DNA of 64,000 nt from Atrina japonica (lineage: Eukaryota > Mollusca > Bivalvia > Pterioida > Pinnidae). Position numbers and translations under genes: made by a program. Positions 13,094 to 28,039 of this stretch are shown here, piece by piece; within the stretch, counting starts at the first letter, position 1, and every line of letters starts with the position of its first letter. The notes under the pieces are model-generated. The model worked only from the letters and a program-made list of their open reading frames with translations. It did not search any database and was not told the DNA's origin. The stretch spans positions 466,001 to 530,000 of the forward strand of contig BROG01000079.1 of NCBI GenBank assembly GCA_030159075.1, read 5' to 3'.

Positions 13094-13345
13094 CGGCCGG
13101 GCTCAGTCGGTGGCGCGCTCGACTCTTGATCTCGTGAGTTCGAGTCCAGCCGGCGGCAGGTTGATTTCCTGTCCTTCGGATGAGACAGTAAAACTCGAGG
13201 TCCCGTGTCGCAGTAGGTGTCGGCACGTTAAAGAACCCTCAGTGCTCAATGGCATAGGCCAAACTTTGAAGTCCTTCACCGGCATTTGATATGAGTTAAA
13301 GATTCTTGAGTTGGGCGTTAAACAACAATAAACAAACAAACAAAC
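13094..13345 (+). mobile_element. tRNA-derived SINE, family 2, with (AAAC)n tail
   Basis: The head is tRNA-like: an A-box-like GGCTCAGTCGGTGGC type segment (GCTCAGTCGGTGGCGCGC) and a good B box (GAGTTCGAGTCC) at 13136-13147. The body is unrelated to tRNA (GTCGGCACGTTAAAGAACC, AATGGCATAGGCC, GGGCGTTAAAC). It ends in ATAAACAAACAAACAAAC, a simple tail typical of a LINE-mobilised SINE. This is the only copy of this family I see in the window and it looks comparatively fresh. RNA polymerase III transcription from the internal A/B boxes is the expected mode. Confidence 0.8.
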
Positions 13346-13875
13346 AGCATATATAAACAATTATTCATACATTATATATGAATGTGTACTGAGACCGTAA
13401 TCATTGGCATTTGCCTGTAGACATTTGGTATGAATATACTAAGCATGCATGAAAACCATATTGCAAGCAAGCTTCTTATTTAGTGGATGAACTCATACAT
13501 TCATTTCCATGTATTTCACGTCTATGTGCCTACATACATACACATACACATATATATAATACATTTCCGGCTATTTTGTCGGGTTTATTATTCCATATAA
13601 AATTGAAATACATCAAATATTTTGAGGATGGCACATTTTGACATTACATCTTAATACGTTACCTGGTAAACATTGGTATACGCACTGCGTCATACAAGTC
13701 ATTTAGACAAGACCTGATGAGGACATAAGTCGCGAGTCCTAATTCTTTGTAAGACGGTTGCAGGTCGTATGAGAGGTCCTAAAACAACTGAAGACTTACG
13801 ACCTTTCATTAAACGAACCCCCGCAACCCCCTTGGACCTCAAAACACCTCTTTAAAACGAAGTACCGATGGATAA
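13346..13875. other. Spacer, no gene recognised
   Basis: AT-rich spacer with CATA-rich stretches near 13,520-13,560. The portion 13,690-13,870 is richer in GC and reads like an old mobile-element fragment (AAGTCGCGAGTCC, AGACGGTTGCAGG), but no second copy or ORF supports this. Confidence 0.5.
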
Positions 13876-14010
13876 TCGAAACTCAAACTCCATTAGATTA
13901 CGGCAAATTAGATGTACAAATGGTCTCAGCATCAAGAACAATTCCAAATCCCAAATCGGGATGGGACCAGATGTCCGGAAGACGTCCTCATCGATCTGAT
14001 GAACATCTTT
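13876..14010 (+). repeat. Dispersed repeat (family R-B), copy 1
   Basis: The ordered words TCGAAACTC, CCATTAGA, TACG, AATTAGAT, GGTCTCA, GAACAATTCC, AATCCCAAA and GGACCAG reappear at 53735-53870. The 3' part resembles the GGTGGGATCAGGTG segment of family R-C in reverse orientation, so R-B and R-C may be parts of one larger element. Confidence 0.55.
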
Positions 14011-14500
14011 ATTCAACAGGTAGATAAGAACGTTAGCAATTTAGTAAGTGCTTTTATGACTCTCCTCTGAATATGGATATGCGTTTGAGGGTGTTTCGAC
14101 GCTGTTGTCTTTGTATCACTTGTTTCCATAGGTGGTTTGACTCAAACAAACCACATATATTTTGTAGTGCTATATAAATTACTTTTGATTTTAACGAACC
14201 TATGCCCTAAAAGGTTTACGTGTATTAACGTTTACCTCGTCTCAGAGCTCGAGCATATTGTACCAGCTATCAGGGATGTTTTGTAGCCAAGTTTACCTGA
14301 CTGTTAACGGTATAAATGTATGCTTATACAGCTAATAGTTAGTACACGCTCGTATGTGAGCATTCTTCAAACAATACACAAAGATAGAATGACTCAACGA
14401 AAGTGTTCGATTCCAGTCAAATGGTAACTATTAATGTAATAGACAATACATATGGATTCAAATAGAAGAAAGAATTACAGTCCTTATACCAAACATTAAT
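14011..14500. other. Spacer, nothing recognised
   Basis: No ORF, RNA gene or shared repeat is apparent in this interval. Confidence 0.5.
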
Positions 14501-14635
14501 GGTCAGTATGCCAAGGACACAAATATACAAATCCAGTGAACATCCCCTGTTGACTGGTTAGCTGGCGGCGACTCCACAGTAAAATTCATATGATAGAACT
14601 GAGGATTAAATCCCCGTCACAATGGTCAATACTAC
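14501..14635 (-). repeat. Dispersed repeat (family R-C), damaged copy
   Basis: Shares CATCCCCTGT, GACTGGT, GACTCCACAG and CCCCGTCACA with the better copy at 24862-25070, in the same orientation, but lacks the CCTCTGGATTTCCAGAGG-type segment present in other copies. It is an internally deleted copy. Confidence 0.55.
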
Positions 14636-15099
14636 TCAACAACCGCTATCGAACAGGTAACTCAACATTTCATTTAGTGAAACATAATATTTGCAAACCA
14701 GTTCATTTTTCCGACCACAGAATTTGCGGAACGTTGATGTAGGTAAAGTTTTAATTTCATCTTTGTTTTACAACAATCGTATACTCTTGAAAGTTTCCTT
14801 TTTTCCTCCGTTCAGTTTATATGTCAATAGTAAAAAAAAATATGGAAAGCAAATAAGCTTCAGAAGGTTTTGGTTTTAAGGCAGCTATTTGCTTCAAACG
14901 CATCAGTCTTGTAATTGTGTGAATAGCGCTATATGAATACTATGTAAGACTGGGAATTTCAGTTTACCTTTATATCTAATACTCTTAATTTTCATGTAAA
15001 GCTTTCTTGAAATAAATATTTTATATAGATAGTGCATCTAAAAAAGTGTTGCCTTGAACTTTTTGAATTCCAAAGTTTTTACCATTTTGCATATGCAGC
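14636..15099. other. AT-rich spacer, nothing recognised
   Basis: Contains a 62-codon plus-strand ORF at 14691-14879 that resembles no family I know. I treat it as chance. Confidence 0.5.
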
Positions 15100-15282
15100 T
15101 CTACAGTGACTAACCAGTCGGACTTAAGAAGGCCCCATCCTAACAGTTAGCCAAAGACAGAATTACCAAGAGGAAAAAGAGGATGCTACTCAGATTCACC
15201 GTTTAAACCTATTCCCTGGGAGCGAGTCTGTGTAACAATCACAACCATGAGACAAGTAAAACAAAAACAGTACCGGTGTCAT
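15100..15282 (+). mobile_element. Left part of dispersed element R-D, split by a minisatellite
   Basis: The segment aligns by eye with 55210-55400: AAGGCCCC, an AAGAGGA stretch, CTATTCC, GCGAG, GTGTAACAA, then AGTACCGGTGT against AGCACCGGCGT. The match breaks exactly where the tandem repeat at 15283 starts and resumes at 16013 with GTGTGGCACGG (GTGTGGCAAGG in the other copy). Confidence 0.6.
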
Positions 15283-15850
15283 ATAGGATGATTTGTTATG
15301 ACATGGAGATGATTTGCTATACAATGGAGCATCCCGGCGGATGATCTGCTATACACTGAAGCATCCCCCGGGGGTGATCTACTATATACTGAAGCATCCC
15401 CCAGGGAGGATCTTCTATATAGTGAAGCACCCCAGGGGATGATTTGCTGTATATTGTAGCATCCCACGGGGTTGTTCTACTATATAGTGAAGCCCCCCCC
15501 CGGGGGGATGATCTGATATTTAGTTGAGCACCCCCAGGGATGATCTACTATATACTGAAGCATCCCCCAAGGAGGATCTACTATATAGTGAAGCACCCCC
15601 AGGGGATGATCTGTTGTATATTGTAGCATCCCACGGGGTTGGTGTACTATATAGTGAAGCACCCCCGGGGGATGATCTGCTATTTAGTTGAGCACCCCCG
15701 GGGATGATCTGCTATATATTGAAGCATTCCCTGGGGTTGTTCTACTATATAGTGAAGCCTCCCCGGGGATGTTCTACTATACTGTGAAGCTTCCCCAGGG
15801 GATGTTCTACTATATAATCAAGCATCCTGGAGAAGAATTGCAATATAGCA
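15283..15850. repeat. 33-bp minisatellite, about 17 units, with a pentameric higher-order repeat
   Basis: Units of about 33 bp have the form GATCTACTATATAGTGAAGC followed by ACCCCCAGGGGAT, with variants GAAGCATCCC, TTGTAGCATCCC and TTTAGTTGAGCACC. A fixed order of five variants starting at 15376 repeats at 15542 (166 bp later) and partly again at 15706. The C-rich/G-rich half of each unit (CCCCCNGGGGG) is itself a short palindrome. Short ORFs across it on either strand are periodic artefacts. Confidence 0.9.
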
Positions 15851-15900
15851 GATCATCCTGTTTTTTCTATAGATAATCAAGGACAGATCTGCTAGGGGGA

Positions 15901-16007
<107 letters not shown>

Positions 16008-16009
16008 TA

Positions 16010-16075
16010 TAACCCAGGGGTGTGGCACGGTATTTTAGTCGTCACGCCGTACGTTTAATCAATCAACTCTGCTGT
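16010..16075 (+). mobile_element. Right end of dispersed element R-D
   Basis: GTGTGGCACGG, TAGTCGTCACGCCGTACG and TTTAATCAATCAACTC correspond to GTGTGGCAAGG, TAGTCACGCCGCACG and TTAAATCAACTCCGATTGATTG at the end of the intact copy (55115-55460). The orientation agrees with the left part at 15100-15282. Confidence 0.6.
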
Positions 16076-16358
16076 GATCCCATGTGTTCACTTGTTGATC
16101 AACATTTTTATTGTAAAAAAAATTATTGGTAAGTACACATAATAAATCAAAATGTCTAATTCGACTTCAGAATGAAACTTAATAACACTGTACGAGATGG
16201 AAATACCGAATACTAAAAGCTTTACAATTATATTTAAAGGTCATATTTTCTCCACTTTGAGGCCATGCACAAGTATTAGAGTATTATTCGCCATCTCCAA
16301 TTGCAAAAAACGTACACTTTAATTTACACAATCTTTCTTACAATTTTCATTATAACCT

Positions 16359-16612
16359 TGGGCCTCCGTAGCCGAGTGGTTAGAGCATCGCGCTTGGAAC
16401 CACGAAGTCTCTCGCTTCTGGTCATCGCATGTTCGAGTTCCGGTGGAACCTAAGCTGATTTTTGTGAGAAACTTTACCAGTTTACTTGTGGAGGGTCAGT
16501 GGTCTTTTCCCGAGTACATTATAATCCGGATCTCTCCTGAACCACTAAAAACTGGCCGCCACCATATAACTTAAAAACTGCTGACAGTGGCATAAAATAA
16601 AAATGAAAAAAA
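16359..16612 (+). mobile_element. tRNA-derived SINE, family 1, copy 1
   Basis: Head: GGCCTCCGTAGCCGAGTGG with TTAGAGC (A box) and GTTCGAGTTCC (B box, about 16,432-16,442), a long-variable-arm (Leu/Ser-like) tRNA layout. Body words shared with the six other copies: GCTGATTT, TGTGAGAAA, a TTTAC tract, GTGGTCT, GTACATT, TCTCTCC, ACCACTAAAAACTGGCCG and a TATAACT stretch. It ends in an A-rich tail (AAAATAAAAATGAAAAAAAA). The tRNA part is too diverged and too clearly joined to the SINE body to be a functional tRNA gene. Confidence 0.8.
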
Positions 16613-20180
<3,568 letters not shown>

Positions 20181-20345
20181 AGTTCGGGTTTTGCCGCGTG
20201 GTTAAAGAATTGCGACTCTTGTTTCCAAGCACGTGTAACGTCGCTTCGATATTAAGAGGTGTGTGCATCAATTACATCTGAAAATAGTTCCATTCCCTCT
20301 GAATCAGACATGTCTTTCTGTGCCTGAGTGTAATTTGTATATAAT
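20181..20345 (+). mobile_element. Possible degraded tRNA-derived SINE
   Basis: TTGCCGCGTGGTTAAAG resembles an A-box region, and CGTCGCTTCGATATT about 50 nt later resembles a decayed B box. The downstream AAGAGGTGTGTGCATCAATT does not match either SINE family seen here, so the call is weak. Confidence 0.3.
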
Positions 20346-22756
20346 GTAAGTTAAGTTGAAGTCGATGACGCATTTTTTCAATCTGCACGCGCGCCCACCA
20401 CACCTCGAAGGGAAAAATCGTGTTCTGTGAGAATAAAATGAATCTGACTTCTAATGTGCAATCACCTGCTTTTTATAATTTTATATGGGTGAACAGATGC
20501 CCATTTAATGATCAACTTTTAGATAAAGTAGCAAATTTAGAGCGGACGTTCTTTTAATATGTCTGCATAACAGCTTTCGACCCCCTAAGATGGTACAATT
20601 ATGTAATAGAAATGTGTAAGTCTTTTCAATCCTTGTTGCATCTTTAGTCTTTCACACACTTATGCCATCATGATGCAAAATTATAAGTCTCTTGTCGATC
20701 TCTCTGGAGAACTGGGCTTCCGCCGTCAGCCAAATATTCAGCTATGAATAATTCATTGTGCGCTACCAGGATATTAGCTCTTAAAGAAAATTAAATTTCT
20801 AAAGAGTGTAAAGAAAATTACATAAAGTATGATATAATTATCTAAACAACAAATACTCAAAACGACAGCTTTTCTAAAACCTTTCCTCATCAAACAGATG
20901 TTGGAATTTCAGTTGTGATCAAATTTGAAAGAAAGTTCTTAAGTGCAGTCAGAAAGTCACTCGACCCCTCGAGTTCATCATGAATTTGAAACTTTATAAT
21001 AAAGAGAGGGTTAAAGTTCCACTTGAAGACATGATGGAAGTTCAAGAATTGAAATACATTTGCTTTTATGTTGATATCAGAAGGTTCCAATTATCCTGTC
21101 ATATTCATTTTTCATGTAAAATACTGCATTCAACTAATGGAGTTTTCTATTTAGGTTCGTTTATTTAATATTTATCCCAATTTTATCATTTAATATGTTT
21201 TATGATCACACATATACAAAATAATGACGTTTTCTACACTTTAACACGGTAAATATAGCGTCAAATAAACTTTAAGGAAGTTTGTTAAAGTTTTTCAATT
21301 TAAAAAAAGTTTTCATTTTGTCGCACCTCTTTTTAAGAACACGTTGCGCTCTGTTTGCTTTGCCGCGCACCTGCCTTGTTTTTTGTCAACATTCACAACA
21401 CATTTAAGTGCATCTTTGGCATATATTTTAGGTTTTGTCTTTTTCTGATATTGAAATATTTCACAATATTGCCATATGTATGTATTCAGATTATTCTGGC
21501 GGTAAAATTTTGAAATATTTTCCTTCCCGGCTTTCTTTGTATTACAATTTTTAGCAAACATCCGGTGCATCAGCATGTTCTATTATTATTGAAATTAGCC
21601 TTTGTGTTCATTCATTGAATGGCTGCATAGTGCACGCAGTGCAATTGTACCGGGGTTTATACTGAAGGAACATACATTTAGAACCGTTAAGACTCTCAAC
21701 AGAATGATGGCGTTTTGTTTCTTAATATCAAATATAGATATAAATATTATTAAATATTAGATATAAACAAAGAGTATTGCAATTTAACCGAAATTAACAT
21801 ACAACGATTTCAGTTCGCTCTATCTTCGCGGAATACAACTAGCACGACTATAATACCATTTAGACGTAGCTAGACATTTTTCAAATATAAATACTTTTAC
21901 ACTATTTTAGTGATCCTTTCCTTTTAAGATATGTATATTAATTCCTCAAATATAAAAAAATTGAAAAAAAGTTAAAATTATTAAAATTAAAACTATGAAA
22001 CAAAAGGTCTTTTTTTCCCATTCTCTAACCCCTCTATATGCCGGTATAGTTATTGTTTGTACCATTTACTTAATTAGGATTTAGAATTTAATTTTTAATG
22101 ATAATAATTATAATACTATACTTCCTGACCTTTATAAAAATTTCTTTAAAAATAAGAAACATTAACTCAAAGCAAAAAGAGATTAAGAAATTGCGCAAAA
22201 TTTATGAGCGGTAAAACTCGACACTCAACAAATAGCTGAAGTCGGTGGTAGGTGTGATACAGTCATTGTAATTTAAATTAGATATTCTATATTACACAGC
22301 GATGTCGATTATTATCAAACATAAATAATTCTTAAGAAAAGGATACATCTCTAGTTCCTAGTTTGAGGTCTAAGAAAATGATAGTTGAAATATTATGAAA
22401 TGAAGATATTTCACGCGAAATGTCACGTAAAGCCAATTGGCAAATTTACGATTTAGACAGCGTGCTGCAAGGGGAGGCAATTTCATTTAGCGATATAAAG
22501 TAAATTCTCGTAGCAAACTCTTAGAGTAGGTTTTCGTGCATATATACAAATATATACAAAGAGGTTTTTATCGTTCTACATAAAAATTACCATCAATTTT
22601 TAGCATGTTATGGCTCCCCTTACTGCATAATTAGACGGATAACATTTACTCCAGTAATTATACTTTTTGTTTAAAATAATTCAATAATACATATATCTAC
22701 CTTTAACATAATTTTCAGTATATATGAAGATCATGATTCTGTTATACATTTTTTAC

Positions 22757-22759
<3 letters not shown>
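20346..22759. other. Low-copy AT-rich interval, no gene recognised
   Basis: The largest ORF is 87 codons at 21313-21576 (minus), rich in Lys/Asn/Arg with a C-terminal half (KTKPKIYAKDALK, AAKQTERNVFLK) that vaguely recalls a helix-turn-helix. The resemblance is too weak to name. No splice-linked neighbours or repeats are visible. Confidence 0.45.
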
Positions 22760-22808
<49 letters not shown>

Positions 22809-22815
22809 TTATTTT
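22760..22815. repeat. (ATT)n microsatellite
   Basis: TTATTATTA repeats with one TTTTTA interruption near 22,797. Confidence 0.95.
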
Positions 22816-24861
22816 GCTAATTTATAATTTATTTGGACAATTATCCGTCGTACATATCAATGATACGTGATATATTGTTCTCTATTTACAGATATAAACA
22901 ATATTTCACTATTCTTTCATGTACAAAAATGCACAATACATACATGTATATCACGAATGGAAATAAAAAATGGTTTCGTTGTTGCAGAAAAAAACAAACA
23001 TTGTATAAATTTCTTTTTTTTAATATAAATCAATAGCATTTATGAATAGGTTACCACCAATATTGAAGATCTTTTAATTTTACTTTTTATATAAAACTTA
23101 TTGCCATATCAAAAGATTAAACAGCTGATAACCGTTTTCACACATTCAAGATGCCATCTTCATCTAAACCATACCCGCATTCCCATCTGACGTGATTTTA
23201 ATGACTGTTTTATTTACACCTGTTTGTTTGGTTTAAAATGGCGACGGTTTCTTAGTGAATGATAGATGCATTGTGAGGCTTTAAATATCACGGGTCTATC
23301 TCATCCAATTGTCCTTTAACACTATAGTCCCAAATGAAGCTTATTTGCTTATTCCATGCGTTAGCCATGGGGGCACTTTTTTAGCTGTAAGAAGGTTTTA
23401 AACGAGAAATGAACAAGACATAGAACCGCGTGTCTTGAAGAAACGGGAGAAATTCCATTTTCTTTCTTACGGACAAAGAATTAAACAATATGCCGATATC
23501 CCCTGTCCAGACAGAGAGTTAAGTGTTCGGGTAATGTACCAGAAATAAAGATGGAAAATTATTCTCTTGAACTGATGGGTTGAAGAATGTTTCCTTTCTG
23601 TTGAATCAATGGAGCGATCTTTTGACTGTATAATACGATTAAAACCCAATATTATGAATTTAGATTCGAAATTTTGTCTTTATTCCATAACAATATATAA
23701 AAAGCATGTAAAGGTGTTGAATTATAAAAAAGCCACTCTTTATTATGTAGCGCGGTGAGTTAATGGCTAATTCGGCCGTCACTATTTGGCTTTCTATCAA
23801 ACGCGTATACAATAGATCGCCATATAGCAGGATAAACGGGTTACCAGAAAATGACCGTCACCCTTTTAATCTATAAGCCTCTCTTTCCAGCTGTAGATAC
23901 GCAGGTGGGCGTAAAAACAAAGTACGTTAAACTTTCTGCTTCGGGATACAAAAATGATTTACAATGTTTTAGGTACAGTTGGATATTGACAGATGAACAT
24001 ACCAGGCTTTACAAACGAAGTCAATATTTCCTCATATAAAGTCGATATTTATTACATTTTAATGTTGCGGGTATTGTTTGGAAGTCGCAACTATTATTTG
24101 AATGTCACATATAAGCTTTAAACCTTACAGTCATCGTTCAGAATCTCTTGAGATAATTAGACTAATAAAATACATGGTGAAATGGGAGTGTTACTATCAA
24201 CATTTATATTGGGAGTTTTATATGCGATTTAGAGGGTGGGAACACTGAAGCGGAAAGGTGTTTGTATTGAGTAAAACCTAATATTAAACGGTTGATACAA
24301 CTTGACACTACACATCCGTAGCAATGTATTGGGTGTCTCACAAGTATCGTGAATGTACACAAGTATACATAATACCGACAAGGTATCAGATTTACCGGGG
24401 TTACAGCCAGCCATAGAAATCATTGACCCAGGTATTTAAGTTTTGGAGTGTATTTTAAAGAAAGTGTATTTATTTCTTATTTGTAATGCATTTAAACGCA
24501 GAATTATTTATGCATACAAAGAAAAGCCGTACAGGCATGGTGCTTTATAGAATTTACAAACTTCAGGTAGTTAAGTGATGGTATTTTTACCAGATAAAAA
24601 CAAAATTATACCAATTAATGAATAATCAAGTTTCTGATTAAATTTTATCATCCAAAACCACGATATTAGATCTGCTAAATTATACACTTAACCAATACCT
24701 TTAAACCAAATTGTCGGACGAACTTGTATATTTAAATCTGTATTAATGTTGTAACTAATTTTCCTTAATATTTTTCAATCCAGCTTCGAAAATCATTGCA
24801 TAACTTTGTAATAACCCATGTATTTAGAATGATTGTTTTTTATAGAATGCTTTTACAATAT
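22816..24861. other. Low-copy AT-rich interval, no gene recognised
   Basis: Only short ORFs (60-67 codons) without family resemblance. No repeat in it could be matched elsewhere in the window. Confidence 0.5.
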
Positions 24862-25070
24862 AAAACATCTCAGATACCAAATTATAATCTTTAGGATGTC
24901 CAGGACACAGATACAAATCCGGCAAGAATGGACAAACACGGATCTCTGAAAACCAAGAGGTGGGATCAGGTGCCATGGAGGAGTAAGCATCCCCTGTCGA
25001 CCGGTCACACCAGCCGTGAGTCCACAGGCAAGTGCAAATGAAATACGTGAGGAACGAATCCTCGTCACAG
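24862..25070 (-). repeat. Dispersed repeat (family R-C), good copy
   Basis: Diagnostic words on the plus strand: CATCTCAGATACCAAA, GGATGTCCAGGACA, TGGACAAACACGGA, GGTGGGATCAGGTGCCATGG, CATCCCCTGTCGACCGGTC, GTGAGTCCACAG and CCTCGTCACAGG. Reverse-oriented copies lie at 27364-27530, 27755-27895 and 58546-58715, with damaged copies at 14501-14635 and 44690-44790. No coding capacity. Confidence 0.7.
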
Positions 25071-25368
25071 GTAAATACTTTCCTTGATCTAATAGTACAG
25101 TGTTTGCAAATGTAAAGTTCCAGGTCCGATTCTCGGTACTATGTAGAATAATGGGTAGTGAATGCAAATGGTCTTTGGGATGAAATAAAAGAACCATCTA
25201 ACGACAGGCGAGGCTAGGCTAATTATCTATGCAATGGCATCAGTCCTTAGAAAAGGTCAAAATTTGTGTCGTTTGTAGCATTTCAATTACATTTATATGA
25301 GTAAAGCAAAATCAAACAATTTTGACAATGTACGTGGAACTGATATAATTTCGAATCATTTACATATA

Positions 25369-25524
25369 CAGTAAAACCTTCTTATAATGCCCCCCTTTCC
25401 ATTTGCAAACGCGCTTAACGACACCATATTTTTAAAGTCAACTTCATTAATTTTCCCTATAATTTCATTTAAGGTCTCCCTGAACCTATCGCCAAACTAC
25501 TTTATAATGCCAATATAGCAATTT

Positions 25525-25525
<1 letters not shown>
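25369..25525. mobile_element. Pogo/mariner-like MITE fragment
   Basis: TA followed by CAGTAAAACCT at 25,369 matches the terminal inverted repeat of the intact MITE at 40406-40584 for 11 bases. The interior (TTATAATGCC near both ends) differs from that MITE, and the right terminus is not intact, running into the (CT)n tract. Confidence 0.5.

Positions 25526-25529
<4 letters not shown>

Positions 25530-25620
<91 letters not shown>
25530..25620. repeat. (CT)n microsatellite
   Basis: About 90 bp of uninterrupted CT repeat. Confidence 0.98.
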
Positions 25621-25622
<2 letters not shown>

Positions 25623-25875
25623 AAATGTATATATATTTGGATATATTTTATATGGAAAGTTATGCATGTATATGTATGTACTTTTCTATTATCGTATAGT
25701 CTATAACATGGTATATTGTCAAAAATCTGTTAGATTTGTTCAAAATCAGGGTTTAAAAAGGTTTAAATTTGTTCAACCTCCAAATTGTGTATGTCACTCC
25801 GTGTAGCAGGAGCTCTTGTTACTATAATAAACATCGGAAACGAATTAGGATATTAATAAGACAAATAATAAGATA

Positions 25876-26235
25876 TTAAATGGGCATTAGCTGTGTTTAC
25901 CCAAAATAATTATTTCGATTTTTTTTGTACTTTAACTACTACTACTTAATGTACAATAGCATATAAGAGCTATACACTGGCATACAAAATCTTATATTTC
26001 TGTATATTTTGCGAAAATGAGGTCAGGTCCAGTGTGGTATGCATATACAACTAGAAAGGAAGACTTAATCAATTGCAAGTGAATAATTGACACACTAGGT
26101 TTCCCAGGCAAATTTCACAAAATATATTGGAAATTCAGAATATACACATGAATTTTTTATTGCACATTTTGTATATCAATATAAATAGTAAAAAAAGGAA
26201 AGAAAATAAAAAACACAACCAATGCCCCTTTTAAA
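25876..26235. mobile_element. MITE-like element with GGGCATT termini
   Basis: The left end ATTAAATGGGCATTAGCTGT and the reverse complement of the right end (CATTTAAAAGGGGCATTGG) form imperfect terminal inverted repeats in a TTTAAA-type context. Related termini occur at 26726-27144, 56886-57780 and 38105. About 360 bp, no ORF. Confidence 0.5.
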
Positions 26236-26725
26236 TGATACCGAACCTGACCAAAGAAAAAATGGAATTTAAATGTTTCCTTCAACTGTTAACAACATGC
26301 AGAAAATTATACTTAATAACTATGAAATGTGTTTAAAGGCATTTAATTGGAAAGAATTTCTGTTTTTAAATATATACAAACGATAAAAGAGAACGAAATG
26401 GATGGTTTGAAATATAGATATTGCTTTTCCACTCATGATTAACAAATTGTTCAATGTTTTTACCTAATATAAGTCTCTAGGGTATCGACCAACTACACAA
26501 CGTTATGACGTCACAAGGCGATTTTGACGTAGAGCTTCTATGGCTGCCATGTAATAAAATACAGTGAATAAAGAGTTATGTTAGTCTTTGTAGTCAAAGA
26601 AGGGTGTGATGTTGGAAACAGAAATCTCAACCCTTGTATAAGGATCAGAAGGTGTGTTCTTACCATTGTTGTGGATATTTCCTTATCTACAACACACACC
26701 CATGAAGAATTATATCATTATTATA
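26236..26725. other. Spacer, nothing recognised
   Basis: AT-rich with no feature I can support. Confidence 0.5.
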
Positions 26726-26829
26726 TAAAGGGACATTAGCTTTGGGTTTCCAGTTAAGATTAACTTTTTTTACTTCTTAGATAGATATACAATAACATTA
26801 AGCGAGATATACCCAGGCACAGAAAGTCT

Positions 26830-26920
<91 letters not shown>

Positions 26921-27144
26921 AAAATGCTTTGTAGACCCGGTTTGACTATTATTCGTTTGCAGGTGATTAATTTAACCTTTCTATTTATATGTAAATACGA
27001 CACAGGACCTGATTTTATTTTCAAAAAATATATAGAAAAATAAAAATTTAATGCCTGTGTATATCTTTCTTTCGTTATAGTTTATCAATCTAAGTAATAA
27101 CAAAAAAAATATCTTGAGGAAAAGACAGCTAATGCCCATTTAAT
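26726..27144. mobile_element. MITE-like foldback element with internal (TA)n
   Basis: The left arm (AAGGGACATTAGC, then TTCTTAGATAGATATACAAT, then GATATACCCAGGCACAG) is an imperfect inverted copy of the right arm (GCCTGTGTATATC, then AATCTAAGTAATAAC, then CAGCTAATGCCC). The arms are about 110 bp and flank a (TA)n core at 26835-26918 plus a segment (GATTAATTTAACC, ACGACAC) shared with 37868-37935. It belongs to the family of 56886-57780. Confidence 0.55.
26835..26918. repeat. (TA)n microsatellite inside a MITE
   Basis: About 84 bp of TA repeat at the same relative position as the TA tracts at 37943-38015 and 57219-57306 in related elements. Confidence 0.95.
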
Positions 27145-27272
27145 AGGAAATTGATATATTTCAATTTTAAGTACACATTGCACTCTAACAACATAAATAT
27201 TTCTACAAAATAAAATTAACTCTCATGTTAAATCATGATAGGTAATTTTTACCGCGACTGTATTAATGTTAA

Positions 27273-27273
<1 letters not shown>

Positions 27274-27363
<90 letters not shown>
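27274..27363. repeat. (AT)n microsatellite
   Basis: About 90 bp of AT repeat directly abutting an R-C copy. Confidence 0.97.
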
Positions 27364-27366
<3 letters not shown>

Positions 27367-27530
27367 CTGTGGACTCACGGCGGGTGCGACCGGTCAACAC
27401 GAGATGCCTTCTTTTCCATGCCACCTGATCCCACCTCTGGATTTCCAGAGCTCCGTTTCTGTCCAATAGTCATCATATTTGTATATCGTATCCTTGACAT
27501 TATTTATACTTTGGTATTTGTGATTTTTAT
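27364..27530 (+). repeat. Dispersed repeat (family R-C)
   Basis: GTGGACTCACGGCGGGTGCG, CCGGTCAAC, CCACCTGATCCCACCTCTGG, TTTCCAGAG, TTTGTATATCGTATCC and TTTGGTATT give the reverse-complement order of 24862-25070. Its left end is at the (AT)n tract. Confidence 0.7.
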
Positions 27531-27754
27531 AATTAACGGATAAAGCACACACACATATTAAAGAGTACATGGTTATATTACAGAGTCAGGTACATTTGTT
27601 TAAGGACAAATGAAAGTTTTAGTATAAAACCATATTAAAATATTTGCCATGTGGTTTATATTTTATCAACTGCGGAATAAGTATGCTGTAAAAGATGTCT
27701 AAGACTTGAGTGACAAAAGTGCTTACAATTTGTATTAAATACCTTGCTGCATCG

Positions 27755-27895
27755 CATGGTAAACAGGGGATGCTTACTACTCCATGACACCTGAACCCAC
27801 CTCTGGATTTCCAGAGGTCCGTGTTTGTCCAATATTCACCGTATTTTATATGTATCCTGGACATCCTGAAGATTTACATTTTGGTATCTGAGATT
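27755..27895 (+). repeat. Dispersed repeat (family R-C), 5'-truncated copy
   Basis: Retains GGGGATGCTTACTACTCCATG, CCACCTCTGGATTTCCAGAG, GTCCGTGTTTGTCCAATATT and ATCCTGGACATCCTGAAGAT. The GACTCACGGC start is missing. Confidence 0.65.
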
Positions 27896-28039
27896 TTATA
27901 TTGTTTAAAGAAAAGATATGTAAAAACGTATATTTGAATAAAACATTGAAAGGTAATATCCCATCGTGTGAATGGAGTGTCATTTATTTTCGTATTGCTA
28001 TTTGAAATATTTTTGTTGCAAACAGGAATTTGAATTTTT

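Noticed and set aside
13713..13745. Second hammerhead-like motif (CTGATGAGGACATAAGTC then GCGAG)
   Set aside because: It has CTGATGAG and a 3-bp stem II, but GAAA is missing and no helix I or III partner is found. Probably chance or a very old remnant.
16359..16445. Functional tRNA-Leu/Ser gene
   Set aside because: The sequence continues into the SINE family 1 body without a terminator, several stems are unpaired, and the same head recurs at other SINE copies.
21313..21576. Possible pipsqueak-type helix-turn-helix in an 87-codon minus ORF
   Set aside because: The similarity is a few basic and Ala positions only; no second domain of a pogo-like transposase was found upstream or downstream.
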